Positions 21,494-31,890 of a DNA stretch of 64,000 bases are shown piece after piece. The stretch is from contig CM055882.1 in assembly GCA_029582165.1 (NCBI GenBank), positions 13,408,501 to 13,472,500 on the forward strand, written 5' to 3'. The translations under genes and the position numbers were made by a program. Source of the DNA: Portulaca oleracea. Its lineage: Eukaryota; Streptophyta; Magnoliopsida; Caryophyllales; Portulacaceae. The first letter of the stretch is position 1, and each line of letters begins with the position of its first letter. The notes under the pieces were generated by a model. The model saw only the letters and a program-made list of their open reading frames with translations. It was not told the origin of the DNA and ran no database searches.

Positions 21494-22382
21494 GTCGAGA
21501 CAGTCAATAAGGACTTTGGAACATAACAATAATCAAAAGAGAGGAAGAAACACAACAACAACGGACCGAGAGATAGATTAAGATTTAGAAAGACAAAGAT
21601 GGAACAAGAGATTATCGCATTGGGAACAAAAGATTCGAGACAGAAGAATGAAGAGGCGCAGATCGAGGCTAAAACACACGAGCAAGAACAAAGAGGATCA
21701 TATCAACGGGAGGACAAATCCACCAACACCTACATTCCAAATGAAAAAATAGAAACAGATTGAAGAAAGGCAAGAAAAAATGAAGAAAGAGATAGAGAAA
21801 TGAAGTAGAAATGAGATAATTAGAGCAAAGTTGTACCGTATTACTTCAGCAAAGGTTGAATCTTGCTGTGTTGCTCATATCGGTGCCATACACAAGCCAA
21901 ATTAGAGAGAAAACAAGAGACTGGAGAGACAAATCTAGATTCTAGAACATAATGGAGGACGGGAGGAAGCTGGAGAAAGAGGGAGGAGAGAGATATCTAG
22001 AGGGACAAAAGGGGAAGCAGTAGATATTATGAGAATTAGGGTTTCTCTTAAGCTTTTATATGGAGATGAATTAGAAAAGAAAAACCCTATTTTTATTGGG
22101 CTCGGATATGCGTCTACTACCCAGCCCGTTCAACATTTCAACTTAATAAATTTAAAGTCAATTCGGGTTCAAATTCGGGTCGAACCTTATCCAAATGTCC
22201 GGACCCTGTTTTTACAAAAAAACGGACAACCCGGATTTTAAACCTCAAACCCGGACCCGACTTGGTTTTCTATTCGGACATGACTGAATTGTTCCGAATT
22301 AAAATTCGGACAAAAAAATTGTGTCCAGACCCGGTTTTTCCGGGTCGGACAAAACTGGGTAATCCGGGTCAAATTTTTGGCA
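21494..22382. other. Purine-rich spacer, then Pro/Gly-codon-like tract, no gene recognised
   Basis: Bases 21520-22010 are rich in GA words. Bases 22130-22380 repeat variants of attcgg, acccgg and ccgggtc, a pattern seen in non-coding plant repeats. Frames here lack protein-like composition. Confidence 0.4.
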
Positions 22383-24100
22383 GCTCTAACAAAGACAAAA
22401 GAAGCTCTAGGATCAAGAAACCAAGCAGAAGAGCCATGATAGCTGCTTGGAGTGACAACGATTATAGCGAAAGTGAAAGTGATAGTGAAGAAATTGCAAA
22501 TCTATGTCTCCTGAAAAAACAAAAAGCAATCCCAATGAGGATGAGTGACCATATTTAAGTGATGATGATTCTAAAGAGGTAATTTTTGACTACCTTCTTA
22601 GTATACCCAAGGACCACCTAGGGAACGGTCACCTAAAGCTCCTTGATTATGAACCAAGTTACATCACTGAAAATTGAGTCTCTTAAGAAATTTTTCAAAG
22701 AACAAAAGAACCTCATAGATTACCTCACAAAGAAAATTGGCAGTATGGTTATTGAAACATCAGACCTCAGGGTTGTGTCAGAAAAATGACGTAAAGATCT
22801 GATCATGTTAACCAAAGGTCAAGAAAACCTTGATAGACTTTTGGGGTCACAACGAGTTTCCTTTAATAAAGAGGGTCTTGGTTATTCTCATGAGAATCAA
22901 AATAACTCCTACATAACATTCTTCAATTCGGAAAAAAAAAAAAACCTTTAGAAAACCCAATCACAAACTCACACAAAATCAAGGACCTCAACCCACCTAA
23001 GGCAGTACTAGTGGCCAAGGACACTGGTGTAAACCCCATTCGTCAGGCCAAGATAGAAACATACACACAGATCCCCTACAACTATATAACAACCAAATCT
23101 ACATGAAAAAAACTGACCACAAAGTCAATTAGACACCCCACAAAAATAACCCAAGTCTGAATTCCGAAAGGATACTTTAAGACTTCTAGAATCCCAGGAC
23201 AAACCACCCCTTATATTTCTATGCCAAGAACCAAGAAAGTAATGTTTTGTGTTGTGGGTATGCTTCAAAGATCTCAAAAATATATGGTATTTGGACAACG
23301 GTTGTTCAAGATATATGACAGGAGATCCATCCAAGTTTTGTGAGACTCAGAGTAGCAAAGCTAGAAAGGTCATCTTTGGTGATAAAAGTCAAGGAAGAAT
23401 TCTAGGCATTGGGAAGGTAGGTAAGGATCCTAAGAACTCCATTGGAAATGTGTACCTAGCTTGTTGATGGTCATGAATACAATATGCTTAACATTTCGCA
23501 ATTTTTGTGACAAGGACAACTGTGTCTGCTTTGATAAAACAAAATATGCATAGTTGAAAAGTCCGAGTCTCACAAAGTAATCCTAGAAGGGTCTCGTCTA
23601 GTTAATGCCTATATGATTGACCTTAATGAATCTGCACCCTCAGTTAGCAATCCGACTTGTCTGAGAGCCAATAAACCTAGCTAGAGCGATTTCCAATCAG
23701 TCTTGATTTTCATCAAATCTTGTCCATCAGCCTCGTTTTTCCTCAGATCTTGTTAGAAACTCTCCAGTTTGAGCAAAGTGTGTCCCTACTTTCTAAATCC
23801 AATCCACCAATTTCTTTCCTAAGAAATTATAGCACATGTCAACATAAGTAGATTGTAATCTTAACAAAATAAGATGACAATTTATGCCAAATGCTCTCCA
23901 AAATTTATATGGAGCTGATAGAGGATTCTAGACTTCAATATTTGAATCCATGACTTATCATGCAATGACAATGAAAATGTTAGAATCTATCAATAAGCTC
24001 TACCATCATTGGATTTTTGCTTTTAACTTAAAACCAATTACACCTGTTAAGGTCCCTTGAACTTGTTAAGGACATTGAGGGTTCGAACAAAGTATAACTA
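22383..24100 (+). pseudogene. Decayed copia-type gag-pol fragment
   Basis: Three recognisable pieces lie in copia order on the plus strand. At 22430-22530 the frame reads RAMIAAWSDND followed by an acidic Ser/Glu run and NLCLL, the usual end of Ty1/copia gag just after the zinc knuckle. At 23275-23400 it reads WYLDNGCSRYMTGD, the aspartic protease active-site region, where the catalytic Asp is followed by Asn instead of Ser/Thr. At 23515-23640 a frame resembles the start of integrase (CVCFDKTKYA, later NAYMIDLNES). Stops and frameshifts separate the pieces. RT and RNase H are missing and no LTRs were found. It is a relic with no likely function. Confidence 0.7.
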
Positions 24101-24550
24101 GAGTTTGTACTAATAAGCTACTTTGCTTAATCTCATCCATAAAGGAAAGATAGGCTATTAATCAAATTTGAATGAGCTCCAAAACATTCTAGTGAACTCA
24201 TAATATGATAAGTAAAAATGATATAGTTTCTTTGGATTGTGAAAAACCAAAAGTAAAATTATGGAGTATTCATTCCTTTGGTAATTGAAACCAAACTTCT
24301 CCTCAAGTTGATGGATGCCACGATTTCGATGAGATTTAATGTAGAGCCAACCTTCGGCCTATTCATTAGATCCGCGCAATCAGAGGGAACACTATGACTC
24401 CAGTCTTCTTGAGAATCCGCACATTCCATACCAAAAGTATCAATAGCTATCTCTTGAGCACAAATTTAGATTCGACTTCAATGGAAATGGAGCACCTAAC
24501 AATGCATTTTCACTGGACCCAACAATTTCGGTGAGCGGGTCAAATATAGG
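24101..24550. other. Spacer left of the large Ty3/gypsy element
   Basis: No gene. It contains two isolated copies of the element's hallmark word (gatccgcgcaatc near 24370 and gaatccgcacatt near 24413) outside its LTR, hinting at an older relative in the flank. Confidence 0.4.
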
Positions 24551-26291
24551 TGTAGGGCCCGCGGCCCCCGGAGGGCACGGTCCACCACGGAAGGTCGATT
24601 CGACGTAGGGTTGCTTATCTTTAAAAGGGACGAATTTAAGATTTTTGGCTTTTCGAGGGTTATTTTCGGAATTCGACAAAAAAGAAAAAAAAGTAAAAGA
24701 AAAAAAGAAACGAACTCGGGCCTGGATCCGCGCGGATCGCAGGCCAACCTGGGCCTAAATGGTGCCTGGATCCACGCGGATTCCAGGACCATTCTGGACC
24801 AAAAAACTAAAAAAGGAAAAAATAAACCGGGTAGGATCCGCGCGGATTTGGATCCTTTACGGGCCAAAATTAATTCGTCGAGGCAAAAGAAAAGAGAAAG
24901 AAGAAAAAAAATGAAAAAAAAGAAACTGGGCCAACCAAGGCCGGATCCGCGCGGATCCGAGCACTGTTTAGGCCGAAACAAGTTTTTTTTAACAAAACGA
25001 AAAGATGAAAAGAGAAAAAGCCGACCCAAATAGACCTGGATCCGCGCGGATTCCGGGTCCATTTTGGGTCAGTGTTCCTCTTTTCTCTTTTTCTGACTTT
25101 TTTAGAAAAAAAAATGAAAATAAAAAAATCTAAAAAAAAAGAAGAGTCGCCAGTTAATTTTAAAAGTAAAATTAACAAAGCCTAAATTTTATTACTCCGG
25201 TCTCGAACCAAAAGAACGGATTCGGGGGTAAAGAAGTCGGTGTAGGGGGATGCCCTTGCACCACCCGCCGAAGCGGCCTTTACTAAGTCAGGTTTTACAT
25301 GAGGAACAAATAAAAGAAGTTGTCACAAAGTTAATAAAAAAACATGCAATTGAATTAACGACTAGGATAAATAGCTAGTATCAACACATAAAGTAAAGAA
25401 AACAAAAATAAAAAAATACATCGGACGGGGCGTCGGGCCTACATTGTTACATCATTTAAGAAAAACTCGAAACTGAAAGAAACAGTAGGGGTATACCAAG
25501 ATCCGCGTGGATCTGTGCAGCCGGGTGAAACTCGGAGTATGAAGACGACCCGGGAAAACTACCAAATCTGCGCAAACCTTCGCAGCCAAGAGCTTGGAAT
25601 GACAGAATTCTCTCCCTGGTGCTATCAGTTTCCTCTCCGGATCAAACCAAATTTTTTCCCCCCACCCCCAAAAAAAATCCGCGCGGATCCTTAAATAAGC
25701 AACCGGTGTTTTGCGGTTAGCGTGATTGCTTCCTCTTCCAGAAATCCGCAACTCCTGCGGTTATGGGGAGTTGGTGATTAACTTAAGCGTCGAATAATCT
25801 GGGAAATCGCGCTCAATTTGCGCCATCTTTCTTGACCCGAATCTGCGCGGATTTCCGGATCCTGCCTGAATCCGGATTTGGCTCTCTCCACTTGGGCCAG
25901 ATTAATGAAATCCGCACGGATCATGTTATTTTGGCCCAAATGTGATAAATCTGCGCCCTTCCATATTTGGGCCGAAATTCCATAAATCCGCCTAACTTTG
26001 TGTTTTTTGGCCCAAAAAACAGCAAATCCGCGCCATCCTCCTGAATTTGGCCCAAATTATAAAAATCTGCAAATTTCATATTTTGGCTTCAAATTCTGGA
26101 AATCCGCGCAAATTCAATATTTTGGGCCAGTCTTCAAAAAATCCGCGCCAATCTTGCTATTTTGGCCCAAAGACAAAATCTGCGCCAACCTTCTCAATTT
26201 TGGCCCAAACTAGGGAAATCCGCGTGAACCTTCATTATCCCGTCCCCCGGGTTAAGCTGAAAATCTGTCTGACCCATTTTCGGTGTCTACA
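24551..26291 (-). repeat. Tat-element LTR (left; 3' LTR in element sense)
   Basis: 1,741 bp. Five exact TCCGCGCGGA palindromes, plus many variants, are spread over 24720-25690. A run of about ten 38-bp units follows at 25860-26230. Open frames here exist in several frames on both strands and are artefacts of the repeats. Confidence 0.93.
25860..26230. repeat. Alternating 38-bp array in the LTR
   Basis: Roughly ten units of 36-40 bp, each with AAATCCGCGCC (or AAATCTGCGC) and about 20 bases later TTTTGGCCCAAA. The linkers vary freely while the two words are kept. The same array stands at about 39780-40145 in the other LTR. Confidence 0.85.
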
Positions 26292-26295
26292 GATA

Positions 26296-26306
26296 GCCCC
26301 CACTTT
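26296..26306 (-). promoter_or_regulatory. Polypurine tract of the Tat element
   Basis: Minus strand AGTGGGGGCTATC immediately precedes TGTAGACACC of the 3' LTR, the plus-strand priming site expected for this group. Confidence 0.85.
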
Positions 26307-27708
26307 GACTGAGTCTGAGTAAGACGAAAGTCAAAGTATACTTTTGTAGCCAACTGGAGGTAGTCCGAATTGTTGACTTGATTGCTGGAGGTTATCCAGG
26401 CTTGAACGATCCAAGGGTAGCTTGGAATTCTGACCGGAGGTAGTCCGATGCTGATCAATTTGCTGGATGTTGTCCAGGCTTCAGCTTTCAAGGGTAGCTT
26501 GAAAGGTATCCGGATTTGTTTTGTAGCTAGCTTGACTGCTGGATGTTGTCCAGGCTTGTTATGTTTTCTCCTGAAAAGGATAAATTCGTAAGTATTTTGA
26601 TCAGTAAAAATACAAAGTGAGAGGTGAAGTAAAAATAAAGGAAAGTTAAAATAACTCCCTTGACCACTTGTCTTATCTCCACGGCATTAAAAGCCTCAAA
26701 CTCTTCCTCAACCACTCACTCTCCATCCACTCTTATCTCGTCATCTCAAAATGAGTTCATACATATGATGCTCCTAGTTCTTCTCAAAATGAGTTCACTC
26801 CTGGAGGATATCTGCAAGATCAACCTTCTTCTTCTTGGGCGGCCGATGGATGGAGCTTCCTCACCGGGCAGGACCCTACACCTCAACCCGGTCGACACTA
26901 CGGCCCATTGGGCCCCGCCTACATAGATTTGGTATCCGATGAAGAAGATGATTGAGGGAGAGACCATGTATAATGCTTAGAAGATCGACTCTGTGAATTT
27001 TTAACTTACCCTATTAACACTTAACATGAATGCGATGCTTATGTATGGACACTCTTAATTATTTATCTAATTTTATCTATTTTAAAATTGAAAACCAAAA
27101 CCATATACAATGCAATCATAAAAAGAAACAGGAGCGGAGCTGTGGTCAATAAGCGAATTCCATAAACTATCAAGGACAAACAAGCTTTTTACAACATCCC
27201 AAAACAACTTTCGGACAAAGCCGGGAAATATACAAATGCTATTACTAAAACCACGCAGATTCAATACAATCCCAAAACTCAGAAATCCGCGCAGCCCCCA
27301 GCATTGGGCCTACATCCGCGCCAACTTCGCCAGGAATTGGCCCAAATCCGCGCCATCCCCGCTGTAGGCAGCCTAGATTTACCTGCATCTGACCAAAATC
27401 CGCGCCAATTTGATTTCTGACCCAGCCCAGCCAAAATCCGCGCAATTCCACTATGACCCCGAGATCCGCACCTTCCTCTTTGGGTCTAAAATCAGGGCCA
27501 AATCCGCGCTAACTTGATGACACGTTCAAGCCCCGGATTCATAAGAAATCCGCGCCAATTTGATTTCTATTTGAGTCCTGTTCAACATCAGCTAGCAAAT
27601 CCGCGCAGACTTTGTACCGGATCGCAACTCCCAACTAAGTCTCTGATTCCTATCAAAACTGGTACTCCCAAGCTCTCGTGGAATTCCATCACACTCCTGA
27701 CTCCTACA
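26307..27708. other. 3' spacer of the Tat element, upstream of its antisense gene
   Basis: Contains about three repeats of a gctggatgttgtccaggctt word (26384-26565). A short plus-strand frame ends SDEEDD at 26955 (57 codons from 26782, no start, function unknown). A dense run of aaatccgcgcc words (27265-27610) leads up to the antisense gene's TATA box. No pol sequence is present. Confidence 0.6.
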
Positions 27709-27717
27709 CTATAAAAT
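27709..27717 (+). promoter_or_regulatory. TATA box of the antisense gene
   Basis: ctataaaat about 100 bp before the ATG at 27814, followed by a CT-rich leader; a normal plant core promoter arrangement on the strand opposite gag-pol. Confidence 0.55.
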
Positions 27718-27813
27718 CTGCGCAAATTCTCCCTAAAAACTCACACCTTCCCTCCTAGCTTTTGTGCTTCCAGCCTTCATAGAAATCCCTGCGATCTCCC
27801 CTTCTTTCAAAAC

Positions 27814-29324
27814 ATGTCTTTCCAAAAAGAGCTCGATCAATGGATTCTTTCTCTTTCATTTGCTGAGAAAGAAGAGTTGAAAAGATACAACTTACATACC
27901 CTAATTAGCCTGAGGCAAGTAAGGCTAATGTGGGATTTCCTTAGAGCCGCCTTCGAATTCTGGGACCCTGAATTCCACTTGTTTAGGTTTGGGGAAAAAG
28001 AATTGTGTCCTCTCTCTGAAGAATTCGGCGCAATATTAGGTTTTAAGTTTACCTCCACACCAGTCGTCCCAACTTCCTCCAAAAATACCGCACCTAGGTA
28101 CACTTCTCTCCTAGGCTTAGGAAGAAATGACTTAGAGAAAATCTTAGAGGGTGAAAGAGTGAACTTTCTGCCCTTAATTTCCATGTTCAAAAGAAGCGAA
28201 CACGTTGAGAGAAAAGTTAGGGCCCTAACCCTATGCTTACTAGGTGGTTTCTGTTTCTACCATGGCGGCACAAACAGCGGTCCTGCTTCTTTGATCAACA
28301 TTAGCGAAAGCCTCCGCGACGACCAAAATCTAGCACCAATGATAGTAGCTGAGACTATCCTGTGCCTGGATAGGCTTTGTAACGAACCTGAAGGCGAATT
28401 TTCAGGAAGCCCCCTGCTGCTTCAGGTAAAAAATTTTCTACAACTCTCCGAAATCCGCACGAATTTCGCACCTACCCCAATTTACTGTTCACAAATCCGC
28501 GCGGACTTCCGTCTTCGAAAATCCGCGTGGACCTGATTTTCCTTGGAATTTAATTCTCTTCTTCTTTGCAGATATGGTTGATGGAGCATACCCGCTTCTT
28601 GGCGCCCCCAAAGAATGAAGCTACCTTCCGGATGACCCAATTTTGCCAACGTACCCGCAAACACAAGGAACGTTCGACGGACAAGTGGTTGAAATGGTTC
28701 ATCGAAGAAATGATCATTAAGTGGCACATTACCTGGTGGAGAATAAGAGAAGTAGTCACCGTCGACCATCGATGCCCATTCGTGAGACTTGTGGGCTTAA
28801 CACATACAACCTATTACTTCCCTGAAAGGGCCAAGCGTCAAATCAGAAGGAAGCAATGGATCCCCACGCTAGACTGCATTCCTCCTAACCCTAAAGCCAT
28901 CACCAATGACGCTTCTAAGGTCCGATCTTGGCAAGACTACTGGATGAATAGGCCTACTCTTGCTGTCCCTACAACAGGAGGAAACACATATGTATCTATG
29001 ACATATCGCCAATGGATAATCGAGAAAGACCCTACTGTTAGGAAACAGCTGAAAGATCAAGAAGGAAAAGGGATAGACCCACTATCAACCAGGACTCGCC
29101 CCCCAACTACTACAACACATCCTAGGGAAAGACCTGTGACAATCAGGGAACCTAGACCTGACAACACTCTACCTCAGCAGATTCCGGAAGACACTGGGAA
29201 AGGTAAAGAGAAAGCCCCCAGTGACTCTAACATCAAAAAGAGGCCAAGAAGAACATCCTCACAGGGTGAAGGGTCAAGGTCTAGTATTGCTCCTGAAGCT
29301 GAGAAGAAGCTTAAACAGGACTGA
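27814..29324 (+). CDS. Antisense accessory gene of the Tat element (two exons)
   Basis: Exon 1 is 27814-28425 (204 codons, ATG start). An intron of 146 bp (28426-28571) starts CAG/GTAAAA and ends TTCTTCTTTGCAG. Exon 2 is 28572-29324. The phase is 0 on both sides, giving an uninterrupted 454-residue product. Residues 1-200 (RLMWDFLRAAFEFWDPEFH and LCPLSEEFGAILGF near 40-80) resemble the plant-mobile-domain or DUF7745-like proteins found in plant transposons. Exon 2 begins with a basic, Trp-rich stretch and ends in a Lys/Arg/Ser-rich tail (residues about 370-454), suggesting nuclear targeting or nucleic-acid binding. Extra ORFs antisense to gag-pol between integrase and 3' LTR are established for Tat-group elements such as Grande; their role is unknown. 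This gene is fully open although gag-pol beside it is broken. Confidence 0.8.
28426..28571 (+). other. Intron of the antisense gene
   Basis: GT-AG, 146 bp, with a pyrimidine-rich acceptor. It contains three hallmark words (aaatccgcacg, aaatccgcgcgg, aaatccgcgtgg), whereas both flanking exons have none. Splicing is predicted from the sequence only. Confidence 0.75.
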
Positions 29325-30321
29325 AGAACTGATGCTGCTTGCCTTTTAAATTTGTATTTTTTTTTTAGTGTATTTCGTTTTTTTTTTTTTAGATGCTGAT
29401 GAACGTTTGAGTAGCAAATTATAAATTTGCATGCTCTTTCTTTTTGATGTTTGGAAATAATAATAAAGAATCATATTTCTTGAAATTCCCTAGAATTTTC
29501 TACCATATATGTGAAATTCGCGAGAACTTCTGCACATAGAAAATTTAATTCCCCTCAAAATAATGTAAAATCCGCACAGACTTTTGCATTACGAAGGAAA
29601 CCTAAAAAAAGAGAAAGAAAGAGAAAAAGAAAACAAGCCGGGGAAAGGTGAAATCCGCGCATCTCTGCCCCAAAACTGCTCGAGAAAATATCAGCTGAGT
29701 ATTTTGAGTAATACAGATTCGCGAGAATTTGAAAACAAAAGGAAGTCCAAAAAACATGAATCCGCGCGGATCTGCCCTGAGTTGCTTTCAAACTGAGTAC
29801 TTCAGGTCAAAACGTAAATCCGCATAGAATCACCGAAGAAACTTTGGCCCAGAAAATGGAGGAATCCGCGCGGATTTGGCCCAAAACGGCTCCAAAATAG
29901 AATACGAGTATCTTAGGCATGAAACAAGAAAATCTGCGCGGATCCTGTGAGGGTTCAAGGCCCAATATTGAAATGAACCGGGAAAACCTAAAATCAAAAA
30001 GTCCAATTTTGACATCTGAAGGTCCGCGAAGATCTCCTGGAACTTGGATTTTTGAAAAAACGAGCCTTATATTTTTATTTCGAGTGCCATTGAACCCGCG
30101 AGAGTTCAATGTTGCTTTTAAAACAGAAAGTCAAAATTAGGGAAATTTTAATTGGTGAGGCCGGGCTTTTCAGAAAGCTTCCTACGTATCCACAATGTGC
30201 GGAATCAGGCCATCGTAGTTCAAGAAAAGTAAATCGATTCTTTGGACAAATGGGCGATGGTCGATTCTTACAAGGATAGTTGCTGGTTTTAATTACCAGT
30301 TGCTATGTCCACTTTTACCCT
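29325..30321. other. Spacer between the antisense gene and integrase
   Basis: Convergent 3' ends meet here. It holds T-rich tails after 29324 and repeated aatccgcgcgg words at about 29519, 29570, 29652, 29759, 29861 and 29931. The last 200 bp carry no obvious gene. Confidence 0.6.
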
Positions 30322-31884
30322 TTACGCATAAAACTTCTTAAGTTGATCTAAGTTTGTCAGCTGAACGCATTCTTCCCCTTCCAGATCTACTAATCTTACC
30401 GCCCCTCCGGGAAGAATTTCCTTTATGATGTAAGGTCCCATCCAATTGGGCCTAAACTTCCCTCTTGGGTCCTGAATAGGTGCCCGTATCTCCTTCAAAA
30501 CCATGTCACCCTCTCCAAGGTTCTTTAGTTTGACCTTCCTATTAAATGCCCTGGACACACGACTCTGGTATATCTGGACATTGTGCATGGCTCTGAGTCT
30601 CCTTTCATCGATGTTGACCAATTCCTCATATCTAGCTTTAGCCCAATCCGCCTCCGGAATCTGACTCTCTGCTATAATCCGTAATGACGGTATTGCTACC
30701 TCCACTGGCAATACCGCTTCCATTCCGTATACCAAGGAGTAAGGAGTTGCCCCGGTGGATGTACGAATAGAAGTTCGATAACCCCATAAGGCAAAAGGTA
30801 GTTTATCAGGCCAATCCTTATAAGAAGAAGCCATTTTCTCTACTATCCTAGTGAGATTTTTGTTAGCTGCCTCAACCGCTCCATTGGTCTGAGGTCGATA
30901 TACCGAAGATCTATGATGTTGGATCTTGTATTTTGCTAACAATTCCGCCGTCTCTTTCTTGAAGTGAACCCCATTATCACTTATCAATTCGTGTGGAACC
31001 CCATAACGGCATATTATGTTTCTAAGTATGAACTTAGCGACGTGCTTAGAAGTCAATTTTGCATAGGATGCCGCTTCCACCCATTTTGTGAAGTAGTCAA
31101 TGGCTACAAGCACATACTCATGTCCTCCCGTTCCTTTAGGAGTCACCTTCCCTATGATATCAATGCCCCAAACTGAAAATGGCCATGGCGAGGTTAACGT
31201 GGTCAAAAATGACGGGGGTTGGTGTTGCAAGTTCGCATAGATTTGACACTTGTAGCACCGTTTTACATAGTTGTGACAGTCAGCTTCCATAGTCGACCAG
31301 TAATACCCCATCCTTTGAACCTTCTTGGACAACATCCGTCCATTCATATGCGGGCCACATTCTCCCCCATGAACTTCCTTCATCAAGTTCTGAGCTTCAC
31401 TCTGTTCTAAACAAAGCAAATTGATACCCATGTCCGTCTTTTTGTACAACTGATCCTGAATCAAACAATACTGCGACGCTAAGAGTCTGATTGCTCTTTG
31501 TGATCTTGTGGTAGAATCCTCAGGGTAAACCCCTTTGGTGAGGTATTGGTAGATGTCATAATACCAACAAGTCGAGTCTATCTCACAAACTTCCAAGGAA
31601 TAAACATAAGCTGGTTGACTTCTTCTCTCTATGCATATCGGCATAGACACAACTCCTCTCGGGATATTTAGCAAGGATGACAGCTTTGCTAATGCATCAG
31701 CTAACTCATTATGCTCCCGAGGTAAATAGGTGAACACTACTTGATCAAAGTGTTCTGCTAAATCCCTTACGTAAGCTTGGTAAGGTGCCAAAGCTTTGTT
31801 CTTCACCCTCCACTTATTGCACACTTGATTTATTATAAGGCTCGAATCACCAAATATCCTTATGCACTTTATGTTCATTTCCAC
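30322..31884 (-). CDS. RNase H C-terminal part and integrase (Tat element)
   Basis: 520 codons. Residues 1-75 continue the RNase H domain (GDSSLIINQV; HNELADALAKLSS). The zinc-binding HHCC module lies at about 171-213 (H, H, then C-x2-C in CYKCQ). The integrase core shows the catalytic triad: D in WGIDIIG near 241, D in ISDNGVHF near 303 and E in TNGAVEAANKN near 339, with the D-35-E spacing conserved. The tail (RAFNRKVKLKNLGEGDMVL and GPYIIKEIL) is the usual C-terminal domain. It is separated from the upstream RT frame by one in-frame TAG at 31891-31893; the flanking frame is otherwise continuous. Integrase joins element cDNA to chromosomal DNA in the nucleus. Confidence 0.93.
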   Translation of the reverse strand: MEMNIKCIRIFGDSSLIINQVCNKWRVKNKALAPYQAYVRDLAEHFDQVVFTYLPREHNELADALAKLSSLLNIPRGVVSMPICIERRSQPAYVYSLEVCEIDSTCWYYDIYQYLTKGVYPEDSTTRSQRAIRLLASQYCLIQDQLYKKTDMGINLLCLEQSEAQNLMKEVHGGECGPHMNGRMLSKKVQRMGYYWSTMEADCHNYVKRCYKCQIYANLQHQPPSFLTTLTSPWPFSVWGIDIIGKVTPKGTGGHEYVLVAIDYFTKWVEAASYAKLTSKHVAKFILRNIICRYGVPHELISDNGVHFKKETAELLAKYKIQHHRSSVYRPQTNGAVEAANKNLTRIVEKMASSYKDWPDKLPFALWGYRTSIRTSTGATPYSLVYGMEAVLPVEVAIPSLRIIAESQIPEADWAKARYEELVNIDERRLRAMHNVQIYQSRVSRAFNRKVKLKNLGEGDMVLKEIRAPIQDPRGKFRPNWMGPYIIKEILPGGAVRLVDLEGEECVQLTNLDQLKKFYA

Positions 31885-31890
31885 GGCAAC

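Noticed and set aside
24496..25178. Long frames on both strands in the Tat LTR (up to 188 codons)
   Set aside because: Created by the repeated GGATCCGCGCGGATCC word and A-rich text; open in several frames on both strands and inside an LTR.
25860..26230. CRISPR-like periodic array
   Set aside because: The context is a plant LTR, repeats are variable 11-12 bp words rather than identical 25-35 bp units, and there are no cas genes.
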